NCBI RefSeq assembly: GCF_004345645.1 | Contig: NZ_SLWS01000012.1 | Coordinates: 248,001 to 312,000, forward strand | Direction of reading: 5' to 3' | From: Actinocrispum wychmicini | Lineage (GTDB): Bacteria > Actinomycetota > Actinomycetes > Mycobacteriales > Pseudonocardiaceae | DNA: 64,000 bases | Part shown: positions 1 to 8,104 of the stretch, piece by piece | Layout of the letters: every line of letters starts with the position of its first letter | How positions within the stretch are numbered: position 1 is the first letter of the stretch | The notes under the pieces: model-generated | Database searches by the model: none | What the model was told of the DNA's origin: nothing | What the model saw: the letters and a program-made list of their open reading frames with translations, nothing else | Made by a program: the position numbers and the translations under genes

Positions 1-637
1 GGTCGGGTCGTCGCTCGCGGCCGCGCTGGAACGGCTTGGTCACACGGTCGCCGTGATCGACAAGGACGTGCAGGCGTTCCGGCGGTTGGGCCAGGACTTC
101 CACGGCTCGCAGGTGGTCGGGGTCGGCTTCGACCGGACCGTCCTGATCAAGGCCGGAATCGAGCGGGCCGGGGCGTTCGCGGCGGTGTCCAGCGGCGACA
201 ACTCGAACATCATCTCGGCCAGGGTGGCCAGGGAGACGTTCGGCGTCGAGCACGTCGTCGCCAGGATCTACGACCACAAACGCGCCGCGGTTTACGAACG
301 GCTGGGGATCCCGACGGTCGCGACCGTGCCGTGGACCACCGACCGGTTCCTGCGGACATTGCTGCCCGACGGTGTCGCGTCGGTGTGGCGCGAGCCGTCC
401 GGCAAGGTCGCGGTCGTTCAACTGCCGGTGCACGACGGCTGGGCCGGCAAGAAGGTCAGCGCGCTGGAAGAGGCGACAGGCTGCCGGGTCGCCTTCGTCA
501 TGCGCTTCGGCACAGGTGTGCTACCGGACGGCAAAACTGTCGTGCAAGCTGACGATGTGATCTATGTGGCGGCCCTGTCGGGCACTGTCAGCGACGCGAC
601 CAACGCGGCCGGCCAGCCACCCGAGGAGGACCACTGA
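1..637 (+). CDS. ceoB: TrkA-type potassium uptake regulator CeoB (5' end cut by window)
   Basis: The reading frame is open from base 2, so the true start lies before the window and only the first residues of the Rossmann fold are missing. The visible part carries an NAD-binding RCK_N (TrkA-N) domain up to about residue 130, with the VAVIDKD strand end and SSGDNSNIISARVAR. A short RCK_C (TrkA-C) domain follows, including GWAGKKVSALEE. Such proteins sit on the cytoplasmic face of K+ channels or Trk transporters and gate them in response to NAD(H) or nucleotides. The TGA stop is followed at once by an ATG (TGATG) and by a second TrkA gene, the usual ceoB-ceoC pair of actinomycetes. The family is certain; the partner channel is not in view. 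Confidence 0.93.
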   Translation, partial: VGSSLAAALERLGHTVAVIDKDVQAFRRLGQDFHGSQVVGVGFDRTVLIKAGIERAGAFAAVSSGDNSNIISARVARETFGVEHVVARIYDHKRAAVYERLGIPTVATVPWTTDRFLRTLLPDGVASVWREPSGKVAVVQLPVHDGWAGKKVSALEEATGCRVAFVMRFGTGVLPDGKTVVQADDVIYVAALSGTVSDATNAAGQPPEEDH

Positions 638-672
638 TGCCAGGAACGCCTGACATGGGGAAGGACCACTGA
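637..672 (+). other. 11-codon mini-ORF bridging ceoB and ceoC
   Basis: An ATG overlapping the ceoB stop (TGATG) opens a reading frame MPGTPDMGKDH whose own TGA overlaps the ceoC ATG in a second TGATG. The 12-base string GGACCACTGATG occurs at both junctions (628-639 and 663-674), so the linker looks like a short duplication of the stop/start junction. It could carry terminating ribosomes from ceoB to ceoC. Whether the peptide is made or matters is unknown. Confidence 0.4.
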
Positions 673-1328
673 TGCGGGTCGCGATCGCGGGCGCGGGTGC
701 CGTCGGCCGGTCCATCGCCGCCGAACTGGTGGCCGGTGGCCACCAGGTGATGCTGATCGAGCGGCAGGCCGCCCAGTTCGAGCCGCACACGGTCGAGCAG
801 GCCGAATGGGTCCTGGCCGACGCGTGTGAGCTGTCCTCGCTGGAGGACGCCGGGCTGCAGTTGTGTGACTGCGTTATCGCCGCCACCGGCGACGACAAGG
901 TCAACCTGGTGGTGTCCCTGCTGGCCAAGACCGAGTTCGCGGTGCGCCGCGTGGTGGCCAGGGTGAACGACCCGGCCAACGAGTGGCTGTTCACCGAGAG
1001 CTGGGGGGTGGACGTCGCCGTGTCGACCCCGCGGATCCTGGCCGCGATGGTCGAGGAGGCGGTCAGTGTCGGCGGGCTGGTCCAACTGCTGACGTTGCGG
1101 CAGGGCCAGGCCAACCTGGTCGAGATGACCCTGCCGGAGGACACACCGTTGGCCGGAACCCCGGTCCAGGACATCACGCTGCCCAGGGACGCCGCGCTCG
1201 TGACTATCCTTCGAGGTGGCCGGGTGATCGTGCCGCAGCCTGAGGACGCCCTGGAGCCAGGAGACGAATTGTTGTTCGTGGCCGCCGCGAACGTGGAGCA
1301 CGAAATCCGCACAGCGCTCGGATCTTGA
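672..1328 (+). CDS. ceoC: TrkA-type potassium uptake regulator CeoC
   Basis: This 218-residue protein opens with the Rossmann motif GAGAVGRSIAAELVAGGH, then an acidic/basic pair in LIERQ that binds the ribose, and ends in an RCK_C domain (TPLAGTPVQDITLP...ELLFVAA). It is a cytoplasmic nucleotide-sensing subunit that assembles with CeoB on a K+ transporter. The start ATG is preceded by GGGGAAGG and overlaps the stop of an 11-codon mini-ORF. Tandem ceoB-ceoC genes are the norm in mycobacteria and relatives, and the next conserved genes (DUF3159, OB-fold) lie beyond an insertion of three unrelated genes. Confidence 0.93.
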   Translation: MRVAIAGAGAVGRSIAAELVAGGHQVMLIERQAAQFEPHTVEQAEWVLADACELSSLEDAGLQLCDCVIAATGDDKVNLVVSLLAKTEFAVRRVVARVNDPANEWLFTESWGVDVAVSTPRILAAMVEEAVSVGGLVQLLTLRQGQANLVEMTLPEDTPLAGTPVQDITLPRDAALVTILRGGRVIVPQPEDALEPGDELLFVAAANVEHEIRTALGS

Positions 1329-1333
1329 CCGGC

Positions 1334-1361
1334 TAGTGTCGGTGGGGTGTTCCACCCCACC
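1334..1361 (+). promoter_or_regulatory. leaderless promoter and hairpin over the GNAT start codon
   Basis: TAGTGT (1334-1339) fits the actinobacterial -10 pattern TANNNT and ends seven bases before the GTG start at 1347, as expected for a leaderless mRNA. The start codon lies in the left arm of a perfect 9-bp inverted repeat, GGTGGGGTG (1341-1349) / CACCCCACC (1353-1361), with a TTC loop. The hairpin could end ceoC transcription (no T-run is present) or reduce access to the start. No experiment backs either role. Confidence 0.4.
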
Positions 1362-1904
1362 TCGCCGATCGAGACCGAACGGCTTGTGCTGCGCGTGCAC
1401 GTCCCGGAAGACATCGACTCGCTGTACGAGATCAGGTCCCGGCCGGATGTGAACACCTACCTGTACTCCGAGGCGATGTCGAGGGCTGAGGTCCAGGCGA
1501 AGCTGGACGAACGGATCGCCAAGTTCTCGAAACTGACCGAGCCCGGCGATTCCCTGCTGCTCGCGATCGTCCGCAAGGACACCGGCGTGCTGATCGGCGA
1601 CGTGTCACTGGCCTGGCTCCCCGGCGACCATCGTCAGGCCGAGATCGGTTACGTGCTGCATCCCGATCACTACGGGCAGGGGTTCGCCACCGAGGCATGC
1701 CAGCCGCTGCTGTGGATAGCGTTCGAGGATCTCAACGCGCATCGGGTCCGCGGCCGGTTGGACGCCCGCAACACGGCGTCAGCCCGTGTTCTGGAAAAGC
1801 TCGGAATGCGCAAGGAAGCGCATTTGCGGGAGAACGAGTTCGTCAAGGACGAATGGACCGACGAGATCGAGTACGCGATCCTAATCCGAGAGTGGACCGC
1901 CTGA
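1347..1904 (+). CDS. GNAT family N-acetyltransferase (RimJ/RimL-like)
   Basis: The 185-residue protein begins with TERLVLR, typical of the RimJ/RimL type of acetyltransferase, and has the acetyl-CoA site region EIGYVLHPDHYGQGFATEA followed by NTASARVLEKLGM. It should transfer an acetyl group from acetyl-CoA to an amine on a ribosomal protein, other protein or small molecule; the substrate cannot be read from sequence. The GTG start at 1347 is supported by a -10 box at leaderless distance. It is the first of three genes that interrupt the conserved order after ceoC. Confidence 0.88.
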   Translation: MFHPTSPIETERLVLRVHVPEDIDSLYEIRSRPDVNTYLYSEAMSRAEVQAKLDERIAKFSKLTEPGDSLLLAIVRKDTGVLIGDVSLAWLPGDHRQAEIGYVLHPDHYGQGFATEACQPLLWIAFEDLNAHRVRGRLDARNTASARVLEKLGMRKEAHLRENEFVKDEWTDEIEYAILIREWTA

Positions 1905-2046
1905 GGGCGTCCCCGTGGTCCTGACTGAAGTGCTCCCAAGCGGAACCGCCAGAAGGTAGCGCCCGGGTGGAACCGGCTGGCGGCCCCTCTCTGTGCGGAA
2001 CTGGCTGGAACTACCCCCGAGTGGAACCACTCCTGGGGTGGACTGC

Positions 2047-2760
2047 CTAACAGCATTCCCCGGGCGGGAGCTGACCGGCCATGAACGCGCCGAGAGGTAC
2101 TCCCATGGCGGACCGGAATTCGGCTCCCATGTGGGACTGGTCGTAGTACCCGATGTCAGTCGCCAACCGGGTGCCGCGTTCACGTTCGGCGCGAGACAGG
2201 ACGGTACGGATACGGTTCACGCGGGCCAACTGTTTCGGCGACAGGCCGATCATGTCGGTGAACAGGTTCCGCAGGTGCCGTTCGCTGACGGACAGCTTCC
2301 GCGCGGTGTCCTGAACGCGTTCGCTGGCCAACATCAGGGTAGCCGCGGACACGAGCGCACGGCTGGACGCGACGACCTTCGGCTGGGCCGCGAGGCGTTC
2401 CCGGAGCGCCTGCTCGATCCGGTGCGACGCGTGTGTGGGGTCAGCGAGCAAGTCGTGATGGAGGCGGGTCGCCGGCGGTCCCCATAGGTCACTCAGCGGC
2501 AGTGTGCGCCCCACGATCTCGCTCACCGGCACCCCCGTCAGCAGCCGGGCGCTTCCGGGCCGGAACCGAACGGTCACCGTGAGCGGCACGTCCTTACCTG
2601 GATAGTAGGAGGCTCGTGTGCGCGGCCCGAGGACAACGAGGTGGCTCTCGCCATCGGGCAGCAGGCAGAAGATCAACGACGTCGCGCCGTCAGGCATCCG
2701 TGTCTGCGTGCGCCGGTCATCCAGCATGTCCGTGGTCACCCGGGTCTCCCAGTGGTTCAC
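2047..2760 (-). CDS. AraC family transcriptional regulator
   Basis: The protein has 237 residues. The N-terminal half (GATSLIFCL...SYYPGKDV) resembles the sensor part of AraC regulators with a DUF6597-like N-domain, and the C-terminal 100 residues form the two helix-turn-helices: DTARKLSVSERHLRNLFTD and ATDIGYYDQSHMGAEF, with GLSPKQLARVNRI between them. It is divergent from the NmrA oxidoreductase gene, with 102 bp between the start codons, and probably controls it. The start is a GTG. The effector is unknown. Confidence 0.9.
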   Translation of the reverse strand: MNHWETRVTTDMLDDRRTQTRMPDGATSLIFCLLPDGESHLVVLGPRTRASYYPGKDVPLTVTVRFRPGSARLLTGVPVSEIVGRTLPLSDLWGPPATRLHHDLLADPTHASHRIEQALRERLAAQPKVVASSRALVSAATLMLASERVQDTARKLSVSERHLRNLFTDMIGLSPKQLARVNRIRTVLSRAERERGTRLATDIGYYDQSHMGAEFRSAMGVPLGAFMAGQLPPGECC

Positions 2761-2862
2761 GATTTCACGTTAACCGCGGAAAGACCTCGTCAGCACGGGT
2801 CCGGCCCGAACTGTGCCGAATCTTCCTATGTGCGGCGGCGACCGGCCGGCACGGTTGTGGCC

Positions 2863-3705
2863 ATGATTCTGGTTACCGGTGCCACCGGCACCACAGGCAG
2901 CATCGTCCTTCGGAACCTTGCCGAAAAGGGCGCCGCAGCACGGGCGATGGCCCGCGATCCTGGCCGAGTTCCGGCCGGCTTCGAGGTCGTGCGAGGTGAC
3001 TTCGAGGACGCCGCGTCGTTGCGAGCAGCAGTAAAGGGCGTCGAGGCAGTCTTCCTGCTGTCGTCTCCTGGTGGGCATGTCGCGACGCACGATCTGGCGC
3101 TGGTGGATGCCGCGCTCGGCACGGGTGTCCGCAAGATCGTCAAGGTGTCCGCGATCGGGACCGGCGAACAGGGATACGAGACGACCAGCGGCTGGCATCA
3201 GCCCGGGGAGGAGGCGATTCGGGCCAGTGGCCTGGCATGGACAATTCTGCGGCCATCCTCGTTCGCGTCCAACGCATTGAGCTGGGCGCCACAGATCCAG
3301 GCCGGCGAGCCGCTCCTGAACCATTTCGGAACCGGCACGAACGGCGTCGTCGCCCCACGGGACATCGCCGCTGTGGCCGTCGACGCACTGCTTACGGACA
3401 ACCATGACGGACAGGTCTACACGTTGACCGGACCGGAGTTGCTGAGCATGCCTGAGCAGGTGGCGCAGCTCGCGGCGGTGATCGGCCGGCCACTGAAGGT
3501 CATCCCGGGCACCGACGACCAACTGCGGGCCGACCTACTCGCTCTTGGCGCCGACGAAGAGTTCGTGGGCTTCGTCCTCAAGGGCTACGAATTCGTGCGC
3601 CAAGGCGGCAACGCGGTCCTCACGGGCGATGTAGAGCGCGCCCTGGGCCGCCCGCCGGGCACGTTCAAGGCGTGGGCCGAACAGAACCGCGCCGCGTTCC
3701 TGTAG
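2863..3705 (+). CDS. NmrA/azoreductase-like NAD(P)-binding oxidoreductase
   Basis: The chosen ATG gives 280 residues beginning MILVTGATGTTGS, an exact start for an NmrA-like Rossmann protein; longer in-frame extensions upstream run into the AraC gene and are rejected. The GxTGxxG motif is at residues 6-12, and there is a substrate-side segment KVSAIGTGEQGYETTSGWHQPGEEAIR where SDR enzymes would have YxxxK, which is absent. This matches the atypical SDR group annotated as NAD(P)H azoreductase or NAD(P)-sensing NmrA. Divergence from an AraC gene suggests inducible redox or quinone detoxification. Confidence 0.86.
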   Translation: MILVTGATGTTGSIVLRNLAEKGAAARAMARDPGRVPAGFEVVRGDFEDAASLRAAVKGVEAVFLLSSPGGHVATHDLALVDAALGTGVRKIVKVSAIGTGEQGYETTSGWHQPGEEAIRASGLAWTILRPSSFASNALSWAPQIQAGEPLLNHFGTGTNGVVAPRDIAAVAVDALLTDNHDGQVYTLTGPELLSMPEQVAQLAAVIGRPLKVIPGTDDQLRADLLALGADEEFVGFVLKGYEFVRQGGNAVLTGDVERALGRPPGTFKAWAEQNRAAFL

Positions 3706-3995
3706 CCCATTCACGTTCGCACAGGTCAGCCCCATTCGCTCAGGTCAGCCACGTCCTACAGATCCGGGATCGCGCGGATCAGACGCCTGTGTTTCACATC
3801 TGTTTCGCGATGTGACCGTCGCCCAGGCGGCACACGTCGAAGATCGACGCATTTCACCCGCCTGGGCGACGCCGGCCAGACCGGATTCACACAACGTGAC
3901 ATCACGCGCCACTGACTCAAGGCTGTCTCCTTGACGGTCAGCGTCCGCAATTAGGAAGCCGACATCCGAAACAGCCCGACGTAGATCCGCGGATT

Positions 3996-4754
3996 CTACG
4001 AAGGCTCCTGTGCGGCGGTGTCGTATTTGGTGCGCAGTTGCTGCTCGATGGCGGCGTCCTCGGCCTTCGCTTGCTCGGCGGCGACGCGTTCGACTTCCTC
4101 GCGGAGTTTGTCCCGTCGATCCGAACGGCGCACCGCCCACACGGTGACCAGCAGGGCGATCGCGGTCAGCGGGTAGCCCATGGCGATCCGGGCGATGCCG
4201 AGCAGAGTGGTCGCGTCCACGTTGTACAACCACTGCTGGACGATCACACGCGCGGCGAAGACAAGCAGCCACGCGAGGGTCGCGATGTCGTAGTCACGCC
4301 GCGATTTCGGATCTGATCGCCAGCCCATGCCGTGGCCGTTCAGCGTGCCCCAGAGCACGCCCATGATCGGCCAGCGCACGAACAACGACACCAGACAGAC
4401 AAGGCCGAGAGCGGCACTCACCCAGATGCCGTACAGGAAGAATCCCTTGGCCGTGTCCAGCCGGTAGGCGATGAACGCCGCGATGGCCACGCCGAAGATG
4501 CCCGAGACGGCCGGCAGCAGCTGCTCCTTGCGGACGATCCGCCAGACGGCGATCAGCACGGCCATCCCGACCGCGCTCCAGATCGCCGGGCCCAGGCCGG
4601 TGGCCAGGTTGACGATCACGAACACGACGACCGGGATGGAGGCCGAAATGAATCCGACTATTCCGCCCATCTGCTCCCAGAGCGTCGGTGTCGGTTTCTC
4701 GGTCTCCTCGGCCTCGCCGCTGTTCTCCGGCTGGGGCTGGGTGGCATCAGTCAT
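3996..4754 (-). CDS. DUF3159 membrane protein
   Basis: The 252-residue protein has an acidic N-terminus (residues 1-25), about six hydrophobic segments, and the family-typical stretches GGIVGFISASIPVVVFVIVN and WPIMGVLWGTLNGHGMGWR. The C-terminus is charged and probably coiled (RRDKLREEVERVAAEQAKAEDA). It belongs to DUF3159, an actinobacterial inner-membrane family of unknown function. Its ATG overlaps the stop of the OB-fold gene by ATGA, so the two are translated together, as in M. tuberculosis Rv2694c-Rv2693c. Confidence 0.92.
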   Translation of the reverse strand: MTDATQPQPENSGEAEETEKPTPTLWEQMGGIVGFISASIPVVVFVIVNLATGLGPAIWSAVGMAVLIAVWRIVRKEQLLPAVSGIFGVAIAAFIAYRLDTAKGFFLYGIWVSAALGLVCLVSLFVRWPIMGVLWGTLNGHGMGWRSDPKSRRDYDIATLAWLLVFAARVIVQQWLYNVDATTLLGIARIAMGYPLTAIALLVTVWAVRRSDRRDKLREEVERVAAEQAKAEDAAIEQQLRTKYDTAAQEPS

Positions 4755-5131
4755 GTAGTCGTCTGCAGCTCGTAGTAGGGGTTGTAGAGGACCTTGCGGC
4801 CGTCCCGCACCGCGATCCGGCCTTTCGCCTTCACCGTACGTCCCGGCTCGATGCCGGGAATCCGGCGCCGACCGAGCCAGACTAGTGTGACGCCCTCGGT
4901 CCCGTCGAACAGCTCGGCCTCAAGCGTGGCGGCCGCGTCCCGCGGGGACAGCTCCACGCTGCGCAGCCGGCCGAGCACGGTGACCTCCTGACCGGACCGG
5001 CAGTCACAGGCACGCTGCGCCCCGCTGGCCTCGGCCTGTTCGGACAGGTCGTCCGCGTCGAGGTCTTCGACCTCGCTGGTCAACCTGCGAACGAGACGGC
5101 GCCAATAACCGTCCCCCTTGTCGCCACCCAT
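4751..5131 (-). CDS. OB-fold nucleic-acid-binding protein (Rv2694c-like)
   Basis: Starting at the ATG at 5131, preceded by GAGGAG, gives 126 residues. The protein opens with GYWRRLVRRLTSEVEDLD and holds an OB fold with CDCRSGQEVTVLGRLRSVEL, AELFDGTEGVTLVWLGRRR and the YNPYYEL end. This family resembles a free-standing tRNA_anti/RecG-like OB domain and is probably a single-stranded nucleic acid binder, but no role is proven. It lies in an operon with DUF3159 and diverges from the alpha/beta hydrolase gene, the same arrangement as in mycobacteria. Confidence 0.9.
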   Translation of the reverse strand: MGGDKGDGYWRRLVRRLTSEVEDLDADDLSEQAEASGAQRACDCRSGQEVTVLGRLRSVELSPRDAAATLEAELFDGTEGVTLVWLGRRRIPGIEPGRTVKAKGRIAVRDGRKVLYNPYYELQTTT

Positions 5132-5210
5132 GCCCGCTCCTCGATGGTGAGACCGGCCCCGACTCCGATCCGTGCACAATCAGCGTAACCGTTGAAAGGC
5201 AGGCAGAACC

Positions 5211-5963
5211 GTGTCACTCCAGGAACGTCCGGTGAAGGTTGGTCGTTCCCGTTCGGCGGCGGTTCGGCGGGCCGTGCTGCTGCCCGGTACCGCATCGGAT
5301 GAGGTTTTCATCCGATCGGTGTTCGAAGGTCCGCTTCGCGCCGTCGGCGTCCAGGCGGTCACACCTCGTCCCGAATCGGCGTCTGACCTGGTCAGAGCCC
5401 ATTTCGCGATTTTGGCGGAACAGTCGGAGGCCGGCCCGGTTCTGGCCGGCGGCGTCTCACTCGGCGCCCATCTCGCCGTCGAATGGGCGCTGGCGGACCC
5501 CGACCGGTGCGCCGGGCTGCTACTGGCGCTGCCGGCGTTCACTGGGCCACCTGGTGACGCACCCGCGGCCGTCTCGGCTCGGATGAGCGCGGCGGCCGTC
5601 CGTACATACGGGCTGGACGCCACGCTCGCCACGGTTGACGGCGAACCGTGGTTCGCCGCTGAACTGGAACGATCATGGAGGCGGACCGGCGACGGGCTCG
5701 CCGAGGCGTTGGAGATCGCCGCGACCAGACCGGCACCGGTGATTTCGGACCTGAGCCGGATCACGGTGCCGACCGGGATCGCGGCCTGCTCAGACGACCC
5801 GGTACATCCGCGGGCGGTCGCCGAACTGTGGGCGGACACAATCCCCGGGGCTCGGATCTGCACGACGACGTTGAGCGCGTTGGGCAGGGATCGTGAGTCC
5901 CTCGGACGGGCCACCGTGCTGGCTTGGCTGCGGTCCAGTGGGGTCACGCATTTGGAGCAATAG
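5211..5963 (+). CDS. alpha/beta hydrolase (Rv2695-like)
   Basis: The 250-residue protein shows an alpha/beta hydrolase core with an oxyanion segment AVLLPGTASDE near the N-terminus and a nucleophile elbow GGVSLGAH around residue 82, where the serine is in G-x-S-x-G form. A late acidic/histidine pair is less clear (CSDDPVHPRAVAE supplies a D and an H). A GTG start with AAAGGCAGG just upstream is used. Its place next to the OB-fold/DUF3159 operon matches Rv2695. Substrate unknown. Confidence 0.85.
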   Translation: MSLQERPVKVGRSRSAAVRRAVLLPGTASDEVFIRSVFEGPLRAVGVQAVTPRPESASDLVRAHFAILAEQSEAGPVLAGGVSLGAHLAVEWALADPDRCAGLLLALPAFTGPPGDAPAAVSARMSAAAVRTYGLDATLATVDGEPWFAAELERSWRRTGDGLAEALEIAATRPAPVISDLSRITVPTGIAACSDDPVHPRAVAELWADTIPGARICTTTLSALGRDRESLGRATVLAWLRSSGVTHLEQ

Positions 5964-6067
5964 TGGGAATCCTCGTTGCTCCGAACCGGCGAAACCGGTG
6001 TGGTCGAAGAGTGGGATCCGAGGGTTTCCCTTGTTCGGCCAAGCGCGTTCCGTGACCGTCTCGCTGC

Positions 6068-6838
6068 GTGAGCATCTATTTGACCGGCCTGCTGTGGGTG
6101 GGCGGCGCCGCTGTGGCGGCGATCCTGATCGCAGTACTGATCCACAAGCTGTCCTCGAGCGGGAGCCGTGGTGACAACAACGATGTGGCCGGCCAGGTGT
6201 TCACCATCGTCGCGGGTCTGCACGCCGTGCTCCTGGCATTCGTGCTGATCTCCTTGTTCGACGGGGTAAGCACGGCGCGCACGAACTCGACGACAGAGGC
6301 GAACGACCTGGTGGCGGTGTCGTGGGCGGCGGACTCGTTGCCGGAGCCGGCGCACACCAAGGTCAAACAACTAGTGTCCGCCTACTCCGACACTGTGGTC
6401 ACCAAGGAATGGCCGCAGATGCGGGAAACCGGCAAGGTGGATTCGGCGGCCGGCTGGCAGCAGCTCGACGAACTTCGCAACACGATCGCCAACACACAGA
6501 CCGCCGACGGCGACGACTGGCAGACCAGCAGAAAACAGGCCGCGACAGATCAACTGTGGGACGCGTACCAGGCCAGGCAGTCACGACTGAACGACGCGGC
6601 GAACAACGGCGTGAGCACGGTCGTATGGTTCGCGCTCATCCTCGGCAGCGTGATGTCCATGGCCCTGGTGTACTTGCACGGCGGTCCGAAGATGATCTCG
6701 CACGCGCTCATCTCCGGAACCCTCGCGGCCGCGATCACGTTGCTGCTGTTCGCGATCTACCAGCTACAGAACCCGTTCAGCGGTGGCGCGGCGGTCGGGC
6801 CGGACGCGTTCAGCGCGGTGCTGGACCGGTTGAGTTGA
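6068..6838 (+). CDS. DUF4239 (bestrophin-like) membrane protein
   Basis: The 256-residue protein has a first membrane helix (YLTGLLWVGGAAVAAILIAV), a second in AGLHAVLLAFVLISLFDGV, a soluble stretch of about 110 residues and two C-terminal helices. The pattern DVAGQVFTIVAGLHAVLLAF followed by a region with EANDLVAVSWAADSLP is that of DUF4239, a family distantly compared with bestrophin anion channels. The stop TGA overlaps the TTG start of the next gene, so the two are probably coupled. It is the first gene of the 7.3-kb block absent from the mycobacterial order. Confidence 0.82.
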   Translation: MSIYLTGLLWVGGAAVAAILIAVLIHKLSSSGSRGDNNDVAGQVFTIVAGLHAVLLAFVLISLFDGVSTARTNSTTEANDLVAVSWAADSLPEPAHTKVKQLVSAYSDTVVTKEWPQMRETGKVDSAAGWQQLDELRNTIANTQTADGDDWQTSRKQAATDQLWDAYQARQSRLNDAANNGVSTVVWFALILGSVMSMALVYLHGGPKMISHALISGTLAAAITLLLFAIYQLQNPFSGGAAVGPDAFSAVLDRLS

Positions 6839-7938
6839 CCGTTCGACGCTGGTCCAACGTCACCCTCGCCGCCGTGCTCCTGATGGGATCCGGACTCGTG
6901 GGCTCGACCCCGGCCGCGGCGGCGGATGGGGCATGCGACGCGTTCGAGGTTTACACCCCACGACACGGCTCCTCGTCCACTCTGGTCCGGCTGGACCTGC
7001 CGTCCGGCCAGGCACGTGACGTGCGGACCTTCGCCGACGAACTGAATGGAATCGGTTACGCGGCAAGCCAAAACCTGTTGTACGGAATTTCCACGAAGTC
7101 GCACGTGGTCACCATCAACCCGGGCGGGGCCGTGGTCGACCGGGGCAAGGTGTTCGATGTCGGCGACGCCACCGCGGGTGCCATTTCGGGTTCGACGCTG
7201 TTCCTGCGGGACGGTGGTCGGCTGCTGTCGTTGGACATCGATCCGAAAAGCCCGACCTACCTGAGGATCATCCACGTGAAGTGGCTGTCCTGGTTCGCCG
7301 ACGTGGACGACTTCGACTTCGGCTCGGACGGGTTGCTGTACGGCGTGACCAGCAGCGCGACGGTGGTCACCATCGACCCCCTGCACGGCACGGTCCACAC
7401 GGTCGCCAGGCCGAAAGCCCTGCCGAACGGGACCTATGGCGCGATTCTCATGGCACCCGGTCGAATCCTCTACGCGATCAACAACCGAGTCGGATCTAGC
7501 AGCCGGCTCTACCGAATCCCTCTGGCCGACCCACAGGCCGCCAGTGAGGTGGCGTCCTTCCCGGCCGCGGACGCCACCGATGCGGCAGGCTGCCTGCCGC
7601 CACCGCCGGTGATCGAACCACCGACTTCGAACCCGCCTACACCGACTCAACCGCCACCACCCGCCCCGGCCCCGCCGAAGCTTCCGGCTCCGGTCCGAAA
7701 ACCTCTCCCGACCACGCCATCCACGACTCCACCCCCGAGCGCCCAACCGGTCACCCAGCCGAGCCAGTCCCCGCCCGCGACGACACCTCACAAACCGCCG
7801 CCGCCATCTCGCCGACCGGTCGCCGCGCCTGTACAGCCGGACACCCCTAAGAAACGGCGGTGGGCGCTGACCACCTTGGTCCTGGTTCTCGGCGGAGGCG
7901 CCGCGGTCGGCGCGACCGTCCGGAATCGCCACCGATAG
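6835..7938 (+). CDS. secreted, membrane-anchored propeller-like protein (DUF6923 type)
   Basis: The start is inferred as TTG at 6835, overlapping the previous stop (TTGA). It gives a clean signal peptide, LAAVLLMGSGLVGSTPAAAADG, cut after AAA. The body (about residues 30-245) repeats short propeller-like units such as YGISTKSHVVTINP and YGVTSSATVVTIDP and resembles the DUF6923 family. A Pro/Thr-rich linker (about 250-335) leads to a C-terminal helix LTTLVLVLGGGAAVGATV and a basic tail. The protein should therefore be displayed outside the cell on a stalk. Total 367 residues. Function unknown. Confidence 0.78.
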   Translation: MTVRRWSNVTLAAVLLMGSGLVGSTPAAAADGACDAFEVYTPRHGSSSTLVRLDLPSGQARDVRTFADELNGIGYAASQNLLYGISTKSHVVTINPGGAVVDRGKVFDVGDATAGAISGSTLFLRDGGRLLSLDIDPKSPTYLRIIHVKWLSWFADVDDFDFGSDGLLYGVTSSATVVTIDPLHGTVHTVARPKALPNGTYGAILMAPGRILYAINNRVGSSSRLYRIPLADPQAASEVASFPAADATDAAGCLPPPPVIEPPTSNPPTPTQPPPPAPAPPKLPAPVRKPLPTTPSTTPPPSAQPVTQPSQSPPATTPHKPPPPSRRPVAAPVQPDTPKKRRWALTTLVLVLGGGAAVGATVRNRHR

Positions 7939-8104
7939 TGGCCCGTCCACGCAACCAAACCTGTTCCTGCCGGACTACCACTGACCAACGGAACCCGCAC
8001 ACACGCCCGTACGTTGATGCTACGGGGCATTCGTGGGGTCCCGCTGACGATGCCGGAGCACGTTCGGCCTGGATCCAAATCACTGCCGAAGTTGGCGGCA
8101 AGAC

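Noticed and set aside
2641..2862. Extended N-terminus of the NmrA-like protein
   Set aside because: It overlaps the AraC gene and shifts the Rossmann GxTGxxG motif away from the N-terminus; ATG at 2863 fits the family exactly.
3756..3950. 64-codon minus-strand frame behind the DUF3159 gene
   Set aside because: No ribosome site, no family resemblance, and low-complexity Arg/Val composition.
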